A DNA stretch of 64,000 nt, taken from the NCBI RefSeq assembly GCF_000485795.1, contig NZ_AXZL01000076.1:769895-833894 (forward strand), in the 5' to 3' direction. Both the position numbers and the translations under genes were made by a program. Below, piece after piece: positions 1 to 8,635 of the stretch. Numbering within the stretch: position 1 is the stretch's first letter; each line of letters opens with the position of its first letter. Source of the stretch: Shewanella decolorationis S12. Its GTDB lineage: Bacteria; Pseudomonadota; Gammaproteobacteria; Enterobacterales; Shewanellaceae. The notes beneath the pieces are model-generated. The model did no database searches, was not told the origin of the DNA, and worked only from the letters and a program-made list of their open reading frames with translations.

Positions 1-1016
1 GCTAAGTAGTTCTGCTCCGCGATTGCGATACCCTTGTCGGCAACCGCCTGTAACTCACTGTAGTTATTCCGCACCTGCAAAGGGATGGCCACGCCGACGC
101 CAAACTTGTTGTCATCGCCTTCCTTTTCAACACCGAGGTTGATGGTGGGATCGGCCGCCGTGTCCGCCTTAACCTTCATGGCATTGGCCTTGGCCAACAA
201 CACCTGTTGATGTGCACTGGTCAATGCGGGTAAATCCACTTTCGGGTTCATTTGCGTCACCCATTGACCAATCTCGGGGATAAACTCTCTAAATCCCAGC
301 TTATCGACGCCGAGTAATTCGATGACTTTGCCATCGGCCACTAACGCCGCTTGCTCGGCCAGCGCATAGTCGGCGGTATTACTCGCCAGTTCGAGCTTTA
401 GCAGTTGCAACTCAACATCGGATAAATCCCCCGCCGCAAAGCGCTGCTCGGCAATATTGAGCTGTGCCTGTGTAAACCTTAATTGCTGCTCGGCAAAGGT
501 CAGCGCCTTATTGCTCTGCGCCTGCTCGGCCAGCGCCAATAGCCGCTCGGCCAGCATCTGACTGCGCTCTAGCTGTATATCCGCTAACAGGATTTGTGCC
601 TCGAGCTGGGCAAGGCGGGTCGCTACGCCGCGCTTATCGCCCCAATCTAGGGTTTGACTCAGCCCTAGGCTGTAGGTATCTGTGTCGGCGTTTTGATAAT
701 TGAGTCCAAGATCAGGGTTATAGATGGCGCGATCCGCCGCCGCAATGGCGAGCTCAGCCTGTTGCTGCCGAGCAATTTGCGCCTGCACTTCGGGTAACTG
801 ATTAATTTTCTTGAGTAACTCTGGCATCCACTGCTTGAGGGAAGCTTGAGTTTCTTCGGTTAATAGCTCGCCTTGCGCTAATAAAGTGCCTTCAGCATTT
901 AGCTCGCTCACTTCAAGGCTTGAGGTTGCTGCAACAGCAGAGTGAACCTGTCCGCCAACGAGCACGAGTGTGCTAAATAGGCCAAACAAGGTCTGGGCGA
1001 TAATGGTTTTCTTCAT
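1..1016 (-). CDS. TolC/CusC-type outer-membrane efflux factor, partial
   Basis: The reading frame starts at an ATG at 1016 and runs leftward off the window, giving 338 residues without a stop. The N-terminus (MKKTIIAQTLFGLF...) is a signal peptide ending near an Ala-rich stretch. The rest is long amphipathic helix rich in Gln, Ala, Leu and Glu, with the pattern typical of the outer membrane efflux protein (OEP) repeats of TolC/CzcC/CusC channels. In the family it forms the outer-membrane channel of a heavy-metal RND pump, with CusB/CzcB and CusA/CzcA partners expected downstream, beyond the left edge. The Cys/His-rich exported protein encoded just upstream supports a metal context. The exact metal cannot be read from this fragment. 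Confidence 0.75.
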   Translation of the reverse strand, partial: MKKTIIAQTLFGLFSTLVLVGGQVHSAVAATSSLEVSELNAEGTLLAQGELLTEETQASLKQWMPELLKKINQLPEVQAQIARQQQAELAIAAADRAIYNPDLGLNYQNADTDTYSLGLSQTLDWGDKRGVATRLAQLEAQILLADIQLERSQMLAERLLALAEQAQSNKALTFAEQQLRFTQAQLNIAEQRFAAGDLSDVELQLLKLELASNTADYALAEQAALVADGKVIELLGVDKLGFREFIPEIGQWVTQMNPKVDLPALTSAHQQVLLAKANAMKVKADTAADPTINLGVEKEGDDNKFGVGVAIPLQVRNNYSELQAVADKGIAIAEQNYL

Positions 1017-1224
1017 CGCAATTCCTAACAATATCTAAATAGGACTGGCCCCACGCAAGAGACGTGTGGATACCAATCGAATGCCCCCCAAAAGCGTAAA
1101 ATGTCGAATAAGCTCAAAGCGCTAGCGCGAGCCATGGCCGTTTAGACCAGTTATCGATGCGTTGGGGATAAATTAAGGGCTTATGGCTGCGCACAATAAC
1201 GAAGCGATAAGCAGATATTGAAGG

Positions 1225-1707
1225 TTAAGCGATGGGAGGGCGGTACTTAGGTAATTGATCAGGTGGGAAATAGGCTAAATCCGTTGGTACATAAGCCGAT
1301 TCAAACGCGATAGCCGTTTGGCTCTCGGTATGGGATAACAACGCCACATGACCGCCGTGACATTGGCAATCAAGGCAAAGGTCAAAATCTTGAATTTCAG
1401 TGGTTTGCACTAAGTGTGAATGGCCACTCACGCTCGCCGTTGCTATACCCGACTTAAGTGCCGTTTCGCCAAACGCCTCGGCACTGAATCCGAGTGTCTG
1501 CTCGTTAGGACACACACAATCCACACATTGGGCCAAGGTGGTCACGGGAGCACTAAATTGGAGATGGGGATGATTTTCGGCTTCTTCGGCGCCATTGCCC
1601 GCATGTAACTGATGGGCACCCAAATTCGCGCCCGCAAATTGCAGCACGATAATGGCTATCAGTAGGGTCACCATTCGGCTAAAGAATGGTTTAGCGGTCG
1701 AAATCAA
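1225..1707 (-). CDS. Cys/His-rich small exported protein beside a metal-efflux gene
   Basis: This 160-residue protein has a hydrophobic N-terminal segment (about residues 12-28) that looks like a signal peptide or anchor. The exported part carries His clusters and two cysteine groups, CVDCVCP near residue 61 and CLDCQCHGGH near residue 111. Such motifs suit binding of soft metals such as Cu, Ag or Cd, but the metal is inference. I do not recognise a named family with certainty. The start is taken as TTG at 1707 because AAGGTGA lies just upstream; an ATG at 1674 is an alternative. It reads in the same direction as the efflux outer-membrane gene about 210 bp downstream, so the two may be co-regulated. 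Confidence 0.6.
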   Translation of the reverse strand: MISTAKPFFSRMVTLLIAIIVLQFAGANLGAHQLHAGNGAEEAENHPHLQFSAPVTTLAQCVDCVCPNEQTLGFSAEAFGETALKSGIATASVSGHSHLVQTTEIQDFDLCLDCQCHGGHVALLSHTESQTAIAFESAYVPTDLAYFPPDQLPKYRPPIA

Positions 1708-1837
1708 ATATCACCTTGGGACGATTTAGTCTTAATTCAGCAAAAGCTTGCGCAAACATCAGACAGGGATTTTAAGCATAAGTTCACAGCTTGCAACTTA
1801 AAATAAGCTAAGCTGTGACACTATTCGCTTGAAAAAC

Positions 1838-2041
1838 TTACTTAAACACGCAGTGTTTGGCGTAATCGGCCGCTTCGTTAGCCGTCCAATCACCTTTAGG
1901 TTTTTCCTTCATTTGCTTACACCAAGCATCACTACCTACCTCTGGCGCACAGGCACTTAAGCCTGCGGTAAAGGCCAACACTAGGGCGATAGCGCCTAAT
2001 TTAGCGGTCGGTTTGATAGTCATAGTTTTCAACAAAAACAT
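1838..2041 (-). CDS. DUF3012-like small lipoprotein
   Basis: A 67-residue protein with a lipoprotein signal peptide ending in LSAC, followed by a short mature part of about 40 residues containing AWCKQMKEKPKGDW and ending KHCVFK. The spacing of the Cys, the KPKGDWT segment and the length match the DUF3012 family of small gammaproteobacterial lipoproteins, whose function is unknown. The ATG at 2041 is preferred because AGGGAA precedes it; the frame is open further upstream to 2071 without a ribosome site. After processing it would sit in the outer or inner membrane facing the periplasm. No pathway is suggested by its neighbours. Confidence 0.65.
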   Translation of the reverse strand: MFLLKTMTIKPTAKLGAIALVLAFTAGLSACAPEVGSDAWCKQMKEKPKGDWTANEAADYAKHCVFK

Positions 2042-2077
2042 ATTTAATTCCCTATAAGTTATACCCACCATGGGCCA

Positions 2078-2443
2078 TTAAAAAGTTGAACGTTTAGCGA
2101 TCCACGCAATGGCTTTGGCTTTCTGCTCCAAGGGGAACCAAGCGACTTCGCCCTGCATAAAGGGGCCGAGTAAGCGCACAGCATTACCCACCCAATCTGG
2201 GCCGCCAACAAATACTAAAGCTTCAAAATTAGGGAGTTGGACTTCACCACTGCCCGTTAGCGACTCAAATTCCCAACCTTCGAGTAAGACATCCGCCTCG
2301 ATATACAGGCAAACTTGTCCCCAATCCTTGCGGTAACTCTTAATGGCCGGCTGTAAGCGGGTACGATAATCGGTTGAAGAGAGTCGACCACTGGCGAAAA
2401 GACTGATAACACCCTTAGCAATATCGGGGATTTGGCATAACAT
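2078..2443 (-). CDS. SpoIIAA-like (STAS superfamily) protein
   Basis: A 121-residue soluble protein. The core with alternating strands (VCLYIEADVLLEGWEF, EALVFVG, GEVAWFPLEQKAKAIAWI) fits the SpoIIAA-like family, short STAS-fold proteins of unknown role that are common in marine gammaproteobacteria. The ATG at 2443 has GGAG about 8 nt upstream; the longer frame to 2488 has no ribosome site. It ends 36 bp before the DUF3012-like lipoprotein, and the two may share a transcript. It is transcribed away from arfB. No catalytic residues can be pointed to. Confidence 0.6.
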   Translation of the reverse strand: MLCQIPDIAKGVISLFASGRLSSTDYRTRLQPAIKSYRKDWGQVCLYIEADVLLEGWEFESLTGSGEVQLPNFEALVFVGGPDWVGNAVRLLGPFMQGEVAWFPLEQKAKAIAWIAKRSTF

Positions 2444-2591
2444 AAAGGCACTCCGAAACGAGAACACTATTTTGCAACGGGCAGCCACGCTTGCCCTGCA
2501 AGAATGCGCCCGATGATAACAAATCTATTGAAAAGCCATAAGCAGTTATTGCTCGCTTCTCAAAGCAATTGGACAAACCACTAAGTCTGCC

Positions 2592-3005
2592 ATGATAAAA
2601 ATCTCAAACCGTGTGGAACTTCCGGAAAATGAAATCGAGTGGCAATTTATCCGCTCCAGCGGCGCTGGCGGGCAGAATGTCAATAAAGTCTCCACCGCCG
2701 CCCAATTGATTTTTGATATCAGACACTCGTCATTACCCGAGTTTTATCAGCAGCGCCTGCTGCAAAAAGCCGATCATCGCATCACCGCCAGCGGCAAAAT
2801 CATCATCAAATGTCAGGCGAGCCGCAGCCAAGAGGCGAATCGGCAAACCGCCTTGGAGCAATTTATCGCCCTAGTAGCCAGCGTGGCCGAAGTGCCCAAA
2901 AAACGTATACCGACACGTGCAACTAAAAGCAGCCAAACCAAACGCTTAGATGCGAAAAAACAACGTGGCGCCACTAAGGCCATGCGACAGATTAAGTTTG
3001 ATTAA
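2592..3005 (+). CDS. arfB: alternative ribosome-rescue factor ArfB (YaeJ)
   Basis: The 137-residue protein has the GGQ motif at residues 26-28 (SSGAGGQNVNK) that carries peptidyl-tRNA hydrolysis in class I release factors, but lacks the codon-reading domain. It ends in a long basic tail (KKRIPTRATKSSQTKRLDAK and on), which in ArfB threads into the empty mRNA channel of stalled ribosomes. Length matches the E. coli protein, about 140 residues. It therefore should free ribosomes stalled on mRNAs without a stop codon, as a backup for tmRNA. It stands alone, divergent from the SpoIIAA-like gene. Confidence 0.92.
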   Translation: MIKISNRVELPENEIEWQFIRSSGAGGQNVNKVSTAAQLIFDIRHSSLPEFYQQRLLQKADHRITASGKIIIKCQASRSQEANRQTALEQFIALVASVAEVPKKRIPTRATKSSQTKRLDAKKQRGATKAMRQIKFD

Positions 3006-3106
3006 CCCCGCCGACAGAGTGGTGACATTCATAATGCAAAATCCGCCCGAACAGGTTAAGTTAATGGCATTCAACCCGTTAAGGCATGTCGTAAAAGGAA
3101 AGCGTA

Positions 3107-3541
3107 ATGAATCATAAAGTTCTGCTCATCAATGGCCCCAATTTGAATCTCCTTGGCCGCCGCGAGCCCAGTGTTTACGGTCATCAAACCTTAGCCGATA
3201 TCGTTGCCCTGTTAACTGAACAAGCACAGGCGGCAGGCGTACAACTTGAGCATATTCAATCGAATGCCGAATTTGAGCTGATCAACGCTATCCATGCCAC
3301 CGATGCGCAGATGATTATTATCAATCCCGCTGCCTTTACCCACACCAGTGTTGCCCTGCGTGACGCACTACTTGGGGTGGATATTCCCTTTTACGAAGTG
3401 CATTTATCCAATGTTCATGCCCGCGAGCCCTTCCGCCACCATTCCTATTTGTCCGATAAGGCCATTGGAGTGATTTGTGGTTTCGGCGCCCAAGGCTATG
3501 AGTTTGCCCTCTCGGCGGCGATTAAAAGATTAAAGGCATAA
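3107..3541 (+). CDS. aroQ: type II 3-dehydroquinate dehydratase AroQ
   Basis: At 144 residues it has the full length of type II dehydroquinases. The start MNHKVLLINGPNLNLLG and the following RREP hold the characteristic NGPNLN loop and active-site Arg/Tyr region. The segment NPAAFTHTSVALRDAL contains the substrate-binding Asn/His region. The enzyme removes water from 3-dehydroquinate in the shikimate pathway, in the cytosol. A clear AAAGGAAAG ribosome site precedes the ATG. It is followed after 34 nt by a biotin-carrier-like gene, as in the widespread aroQ-accB-accC order, but here accC is missing and the carrier lacks its biotinyl lysine, so this may be a second, divergent copy of that locus. 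Confidence 0.9.
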   Translation: MNHKVLLINGPNLNLLGRREPSVYGHQTLADIVALLTEQAQAAGVQLEHIQSNAEFELINAIHATDAQMIIINPAAFTHTSVALRDALLGVDIPFYEVHLSNVHAREPFRHHSYLSDKAIGVICGFGAQGYEFALSAAIKRLKA

Positions 3542-3575
3542 ACGCGATTAGCGTGAGTATAGGGAGCCACAAGCC

Positions 3576-4031
3576 ATGGCGGTTGACCTTCGAAAGATCA
3601 AAAAACTGATTGAATTAGTGCAGGAATCTGGGATTGCAGAGCTGTCGATTACCGAAGGGGAAGAGTCTATTCGCATCACCCGCTACAGCCCGCATACCTC
3701 AAGCACACATGAGAGCGCGCACAATCCTCCGCCTTCCACTGCATCAAGCCCAAAGCTGGCGAAAGCCCGTGACGCACTGCCCATGATTGAAGGTTTTGTG
3801 CAGCTATCGCCCATGGTCGGTACCTTCCATACCTCACAAGGCCAAACCGAGGCGCCGCTAGTGCGTGTGGGTCAAAGAGTGGCGCGCGGCGACACGCTTT
3901 GTATTATCGAAGCCATGCGGATGCAAAATCCCATCGAGGCCGAGCGTGACGGCATAGTTGGCGCCATTTGGGTGAAAGACGGGGACGATGTCGCCTTCGA
4001 CCAGCCGCTATTCACTCTGATCGAAACCTAG
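3576..4031 (+). CDS. AccB-like biotin carrier domain protein lacking the biotinyl lysine
   Basis: The 151-residue protein has the layout of the acetyl-CoA carboxylase carrier AccB: an N-terminal helical part (MAVDLRKIKKLIELVQ), a Pro/Ser/Ala linker at about 40-65 and a C-terminal lipoyl/biotinyl fold starting at SPMVGTFHTS. The conserved EAMKM motif reads EAMRM at residues 112-116; the codon for residue 115 is CGG (Arg), so the lysine that biotin ligase modifies is absent. It therefore cannot act as an ordinary biotin carrier. It lies between aroQ and an SDR gene with short spacings (34 and 27 nt), and no accC follows. A working accBC would have to lie elsewhere. The role of this copy is unknown; a regulatory or structural role is speculation. 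Confidence 0.85.
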   Translation: MAVDLRKIKKLIELVQESGIAELSITEGEESIRITRYSPHTSSTHESAHNPPPSTASSPKLAKARDALPMIEGFVQLSPMVGTFHTSQGQTEAPLVRVGQRVARGDTLCIIEAMRMQNPIEAERDGIVGAIWVKDGDDVAFDQPLFTLIET

Positions 4032-4058
4032 ACTTCGAAATAGAATTTAGAGGTAAAG

Positions 4059-4736
4059 ATGATACTGATTACTGGCGCAAGCAGTGGCTTAGGCGCGGCA
4101 TTAGCGGCCCTGTATGCCAAGGATAACCAAGCACTTACACTGACGGGGCGCGATGCCAATCGCCTGCATACCGTGGCCAATGCCCTCAGCCCATTTTCGA
4201 CCCAAAGCATCAGCGCCATTAGTGCCGATTTAGCGGACGATGCGAGTGTCGAAGCGTTATTCGATGGACTCACTGATGCCCCCAACACGGTTATTCACTG
4301 CGCTGGCAGTGGTTACTTTGGCGCGCTGGAAACCCAAGGCACGAGTGAAATCCAAGCGCTGCTGAATAACAATGTCACTTCAACCATTCTGTTGGTACGT
4401 GAATTAGTGAAACGCTATAAACAGCAAGCAGTTAAGGTCGTGATCGTGATGTCCACCGCCGCCCTCGCCGCCAAAGCGGGTGAATCGACCTACTGCGCCG
4501 CCAAGTGGGCGGTGCGTGGCTTTATCGAATCGGTGCGTTTGGAGCTCAAGCAAAGTCCGATGAAGTTGATTGCGGTTTATCCCGGCGGTATGGATACCGG
4601 CTTTTGGCCGAGCAGTGGTAAGAGTCTAGACACCTCAAGCTTTATGTCCGCCGATGAGGCCGCTGGCATGCTAAAACAAGCGCTGCTCGCTACTGAGCAT
4701 GGCTATATCGCCGATATCACCATTCAACGGGGTTAA
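4059..4736 (+). CDS. short-chain dehydrogenase/reductase
   Basis: A 225-residue classical SDR. The cofactor-binding TGASSGLGAALA lies at residues 5-16, the NNVTS region supplies the structural Asn, and the catalytic Ser and YxxxK appear in STAALAAKAGESTYCAAKWA (YCAAK). The downstream PGGMDTGF matches the family's PG motif. Substrate and NAD(H)/NADP(H) preference cannot be told; TGRD after the second strand hints at NADP(H). GAGGT precedes the ATG. It follows the AccB-like gene by 27 nt, so it probably shares its transcript, which ends at the hairpin at 4768-4804. Confidence 0.85.
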   Translation: MILITGASSGLGAALAALYAKDNQALTLTGRDANRLHTVANALSPFSTQSISAISADLADDASVEALFDGLTDAPNTVIHCAGSGYFGALETQGTSEIQALLNNNVTSTILLVRELVKRYKQQAVKVVIVMSTAALAAKAGESTYCAAKWAVRGFIESVRLELKQSPMKLIAVYPGGMDTGFWPSSGKSLDTSSFMSADEAAGMLKQALLATEHGYIADITIQRG

Positions 4737-4767
4737 TGGATTAAGACGACGAGTTAACGATAAACAC

Positions 4768-4804
4768 ATGGGCGGCCAAGGTACAAATTGCCTTGGCCGC
4801 CCAT
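4768..4804. terminator. bidirectional terminator between SDR and MFS genes
   Basis: A perfect 14-bp inverted repeat (ATGGGCGGCCAAGG and its complement) with a 9-nt loop, followed by TTCTTTT on the plus strand. It lies between two convergent genes and probably serves both. Confidence 0.8.
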
Positions 4805-4821
4805 TCTTTTGAATCAATCCC

Positions 4822-6039
4822 TTAGTCGATGCAATTAGCGGTGCACAGTGCACTGCTTCGGCGGCTCTCCCTATGGGTTAACCACCACATAACTAAACCG
4901 CCAAGGGATAAAAGTGCTGCGGCATAGCCAGTCGCGGCAATACCTTGGCCAGATAAGATCACTAAGCTGCCCACCCAAGGGCCAATGGCATTAGCAAGGT
5001 TAAAGGCACATTGTACTAAAGCGCCGGTCATGGCCTGCCCATCGGGAGCCACATCCATTAATCGCGCCTGTACTATGGTTGCCAAACCAATCCCCGAACC
5101 CACAAAGAATACTATCGGCATTAATGCCCAGTAAGATCCCGTCAAACTCGGATACAGCGCCAACACTAAGGTACTTAACACCAACGACCAAAATGCCGCC
5201 GCCAGCGCCGACTTATCCGCCGCCCAGCCACAGACTAAGGTGCCTAAGGTGGCGCCAATCCCAAAGACCGCCATCATCACCGGGATTTTAAAAGGCTCGA
5301 CTTGGGTGACTTGGATCAGTGTTTCGGCCAGATAGGTATACACACAGAAAATCCCACCAAAACCGATAGCCGCAATGCCGAGCGTGAGCCAAACTTCGCG
5401 GTTCTTCAGGGTTTGCAGCTCTTTTTTCGGACTGGCATTTTGCGGTACGGCGACATTCGGCGCGAGAAAATACAGCATCACGGCAGTAACGGCGGCAATA
5501 ATCGCCACTATACCGATACCAGAGCGCCAACCGACGGTTTGCCCCATCCAAGTCGCAAAGGGCACGCCAACGATAGTGGCTAAGGTTAAGCCGATAATCA
5601 CCCGAGAAACCGCTCGAGCCTTCATTTCGGGAGGCACTAAGGATGCCGCCAGTAACATAGCGACACCAAAATATGCACCATGGGGCAAGCCACTTAAAAA
5701 GCGGAAAAAGACTAACCAATTCAAGCTGGGCGCCAAGGCACTTAAACCATTGGCAACCGCCATCATGGCGGCCAAGGCAATTAACAGCGTGCGCCGCTTA
5801 ATCCTCACTCCCAGCACCATAATGATGGGCGATCCCACCACCACCCCAAGGGCATAGGCGCTGATGGCATAACTCACATGGGCGACATCGACACTTAAAT
5901 CGCTGGCGATATAAGGCACTAAGGTCATGGCGGCAAATTCTGTAGTGCCTAGGGCAAAAGTGCCTAATGCCAAGGCTAACAACACCCAAAGCGCGCTGCT
6001 TTGAGCTGGGGGTTGAGCGTTGGGTTGAACTGCTTGCAA
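4822..6039 (-). CDS. MFS transporter, DHA1/AraJ-like
   Basis: A 405-residue integral membrane protein with about 12 hydrophobic segments in two halves. The first segment FALGTTEFAAMTLVPYIA and the loop ending in VRIKRRTLL match the DHA1 drug:H+ antiporter family (AraJ/YdhP/Bcr-like), whose members export drugs, sugars or metabolites by proton antiport. Substrate cannot be inferred. The start codon is TTG at 6039, supported by GGAG 8 nt upstream. It is convergent with the SDR gene and separated from it by a strong terminator, so it is probably monocistronic. Confidence 0.85.
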   Translation of the reverse strand: MQAVQPNAQPPAQSSALWVLLALALGTFALGTTEFAAMTLVPYIASDLSVDVAHVSYAISAYALGVVVGSPIIMVLGVRIKRRTLLIALAAMMAVANGLSALAPSLNWLVFFRFLSGLPHGAYFGVAMLLAASLVPPEMKARAVSRVIIGLTLATIVGVPFATWMGQTVGWRSGIGIVAIIAAVTAVMLYFLAPNVAVPQNASPKKELQTLKNREVWLTLGIAAIGFGGIFCVYTYLAETLIQVTQVEPFKIPVMMAVFGIGATLGTLVCGWAADKSALAAAFWSLVLSTLVLALYPSLTGSYWALMPIVFFVGSGIGLATIVQARLMDVAPDGQAMTGALVQCAFNLANAIGPWVGSLVILSGQGIAATGYAAALLSLGGLVMWWLTHRESRRSSALCTANCID

Positions 6040-6134
6040 ACGATTTCTCCGCTATTCTGTAAAACGACAACTGGCTAAGAAAAAAATAGGAGCCCACTTG
6101 GGGCTCCAGTTATAGAAGCGTTGATAAAAATGGA

Positions 6135-6893
6135 TTACTTAACTAACTGTTCTTGATAGGTTTGACTATTCCAATCGAAGGCATAAAGCGTGCCTTGCCA
6201 CTCATATAAGGTACGGCCATCCTGCTGCACTATTCTGGCATTGCTCGGCAGACTCGACACACTACGTGCCGGCCGTGCACGGGGAACATTGGCAATTTGC
6301 TCCGCTGAGACGGTTGATGCGCTCGCCGTCGATGCACCAGTCTGTGATATCACAGTCGCGCTATTTGGCATATTCGACACCATACGGCCTTCGCTGGGCG
6401 AATATTGCATACTGGTGGTAACACGCACAGGCGCAGAAATAGCCACTGGCGTATCATCATAGGCCATAGGAATCGACAAACCTATGCCCGAATAGGGGGA
6501 GTTCCAATAGCGCGAGCTATTCCAACGCCAGTCATCATTCCATATCCCATCATTCCAGCCATAGCCAAGGTTCCAGCCCGTCGCTAAACCAACCCCTAAA
6601 CCCAATCCCCAAGGATAATAAGGGCGGTAATAGGGACGATAGTGGCGGTGGCTATCCCCATGTTTATGGTGATTATTGTAGTGATTGTCGTGGCGACCAT
6701 GACTCTCGCTATGGCGATCATTACCACGATCGCGCGCCGCCGCCAGATTCGGCACGGCTAAGGTGCAAATCAATAAGGCACCCAGTAAAGACAAGGCAAA
6801 GCCTGTTTTATGCCAAAGCTCAGCCGGCTTAGGTAAGCAAACTGATTGAAGTTGAAGATTTTTATCTTTAACAAGGCATGGAGAGAGTGTCAT
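6135..6893 (-). CDS. His/Tyr/Trp-rich exported protein of unknown function
   Basis: A 252-residue protein with an unusually long N-terminus before a hydrophobic signal segment (FALSLLGALLICTLAVPNLA). Directly after it comes a His/Asp/Asn-rich stretch (HSESHGRHDNHYNNHHKHG), a Tyr/Pro repeat (RPYYRPYYPW), a Gly/Trp/Asn-rich part and a Ser/Thr-rich linker. The C-terminus ends in a compact YEWQGTLYAFDW-type module. This composition resembles the DUF6515-like exported proteins; the assignment is tentative. The His region could bind metal. The ATG at 6893 has GAGG upstream. It stands alone, divergent from ubiD. Confidence 0.6.
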   Translation of the reverse strand: MTLSPCLVKDKNLQLQSVCLPKPAELWHKTGFALSLLGALLICTLAVPNLAAARDRGNDRHSESHGRHDNHYNNHHKHGDSHRHYRPYYRPYYPWGLGLGVGLATGWNLGYGWNDGIWNDDWRWNSSRYWNSPYSGIGLSIPMAYDDTPVAISAPVRVTTSMQYSPSEGRMVSNMPNSATVISQTGASTASASTVSAEQIANVPRARPARSVSSLPSNARIVQQDGRTLYEWQGTLYAFDWNSQTYQEQLVK

Positions 6894-6983
6894 ATAAACC
6901 TCGAAATACCGGGCACGGGTCAAATAAACATCGACCTAGGACAAGCATTTTACGCTTCCAAAGCTTGAAGATCACTGAATAGG

Positions 6984-7012
6984 TTAACCCTAAAACAGAA
7001 AAATGCTATAGT
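6984..7012 (+). promoter_or_regulatory. candidate sigma-70 promoter of ubiD
   Basis: TTAACC at 6984-6989 and TATAGT at 7007-7012 are 17 nt apart, and the -10 element lies about 40 nt before the ubiD start. Judged by eye only. Confidence 0.45.
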
Positions 7013-7051
7013 GCGCGCCACACGGATTTCCACTGCAGAGGCTATTTCCAC

Positions 7052-8533
7052 ATGAGTTTTAAGGATTTACGCAGCTTTATCGATCATCTGGAAGCCAATG
7101 GCGAACTCAAACGCATTAGCTACCCCGTTGATCCTCATTTAGAAATGACAGAGATCGCCGATCGCGTTCTACGCGCCAAAGGCCCTGCACTCCTATTCGA
7201 AAATCCAACCAATCATTCAATGCCAGTGCTGGCCAACCTCTTTGGTACCCCCAAACGTGTCGCTATGGCGCTGGGCAAAGACGACCCGTTAGCACTGCGC
7301 GATGTGGGTGAGCTGCTGGCGTTTTTAAAAGAACCTGAGCCACCACGCGGCTTTAAAGACGCGATTTCAAAAATCCCCATGTTCAAGCAAGCCTTGAATA
7401 TGCCGCCTAAGACAGTGCGTAATCCCGCCTGCCAACAAGTGGTTAAAACCGGTGATGAGGTCGATTTAACTCAGTTGCCAATTCAGCATTGCTGGCCGGG
7501 CGATGTCGCGCCGCTGGTCACTTGGGGCTTAACCATTACTAAAGGGCCGCGTAAGAGTCGCCAAAACCTTGGGATCTACCGTCAGCAGTTACTCGGCAAG
7601 AATAAACTCATTATGCGCTGGCTATCCCACCGTGGTGGCGCGCTTGATTTTGCCGATTTTAAAGAGCAATTCCCCGGCGAGCGTTACCCAGTGGTGGTTG
7701 CCTTAGGCTCTGATCCTGTGACCATTTTAGGCGCAGTCACCCCAGTGCCCGATGCCATGAGCGAATACGCCTTCGCAGGATTACTGCGCGGTGAGCGCAC
7801 CGAAGTCTGCAAAGCTTTAAGCTGTGATTTAGAAGTGCCCGCCAGCAGCGAGATCATCCTCGAAGGCTATATCGACCCCGACGAAATGGCCGAAGAAGGT
7901 CCCTACGGCGACCACACGGGTTACTACAATGAGACGGATAAATTCCCCGTCTTTACCGTGACCCATATTACCCACCGTAAGGATCCGATTTACCACAGCA
8001 CCTATACTGGCCGTCCACCGGATGAACCCGCCATGTTAGGTGTGGCACTCAACGAAGTGTTTGTGCCGATTCTTCGCAAGCAATATCCTGAAATTATTGA
8101 TTTTTACCTGCCTCCTGAAGGTTGCTCCTATCGGATGGCGGTGATCTCGATTCGCAAACAATACCCCGGCCATGCGAAACGGGTGATGATGGGCGCTTGG
8201 TCCTTCCTGCGCCAATTTATGTACACCAAGTTTATTGTGGTGGTCGACGACGATGTCAATTGTCGCGACTGGAACGATGTGATTTGGGCCATAACCACAC
8301 GTATGGACCCTAAACGCGATACCGTGATGATCGATAACACCCCTATCGATTACCTCGACTTTGCCTCTCCCGTGGCGGGCCTCGGCTCCAAAATGGGTCT
8401 CGATGCCACTAATAAGTGGGAAGGCGAAACCAACCGCGAATGGGGCACACCGATTGTGATGGATCCTAAGGTCAAGCAAAAGATCGACTCAATCTGGGAT
8501 GAGTTAGGCATAGACGACAGCCCAACCCTATAA
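7052..8533 (+). CDS. ubiD: 4-hydroxy-3-polyprenylbenzoate decarboxylase UbiD
   Basis: A 493-residue cytosolic enzyme, near the usual 490-500 of proteobacterial UbiD. It decarboxylates 4-hydroxy-3-octaprenylbenzoate in ubiquinone synthesis, using the prenylated flavin made by UbiX. The conserved EEGPYGDHTGYY block at residues 281-292 carries acidic residues of the active site, and LTITKGPRKSRQNLGIYR around residue 160 belongs to the prenyl-FMN and metal site. A plausible promoter lies at 6984-7012. The flavin reductase fre follows after about 100 nt, an order common in gammaproteobacteria, where both genes may be transcribed together. Confidence 0.95.
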   Translation: MSFKDLRSFIDHLEANGELKRISYPVDPHLEMTEIADRVLRAKGPALLFENPTNHSMPVLANLFGTPKRVAMALGKDDPLALRDVGELLAFLKEPEPPRGFKDAISKIPMFKQALNMPPKTVRNPACQQVVKTGDEVDLTQLPIQHCWPGDVAPLVTWGLTITKGPRKSRQNLGIYRQQLLGKNKLIMRWLSHRGGALDFADFKEQFPGERYPVVVALGSDPVTILGAVTPVPDAMSEYAFAGLLRGERTEVCKALSCDLEVPASSEIILEGYIDPDEMAEEGPYGDHTGYYNETDKFPVFTVTHITHRKDPIYHSTYTGRPPDEPAMLGVALNEVFVPILRKQYPEIIDFYLPPEGCSYRMAVISIRKQYPGHAKRVMMGAWSFLRQFMYTKFIVVVDDDVNCRDWNDVIWAITTRMDPKRDTVMIDNTPIDYLDFASPVAGLGSKMGLDATNKWEGETNREWGTPIVMDPKVKQKIDSIWDELGIDDSPTL

Positions 8534-8635
8534 TTCAGCTTAAGCACGACGTACCCACTTAAGCCAAAAGAATTGGCCGCGAATGGCCCTAATGCGACAC
8601 CTCTAACAAGATAAAAAAGGTGCAAAGGAAGTTTG

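Noticed and set aside
4768..4804. Inverted repeat as part of a mobile element
   Set aside because: It has a T-run, lies between convergent genes and has no copies in the window; a terminator explains it.
5079..5857. Overlapping frames within the MFS gene
   Set aside because: They are antisense or shifted shadows of the MFS gene, which has the membrane pattern, family motifs and ribosome site.
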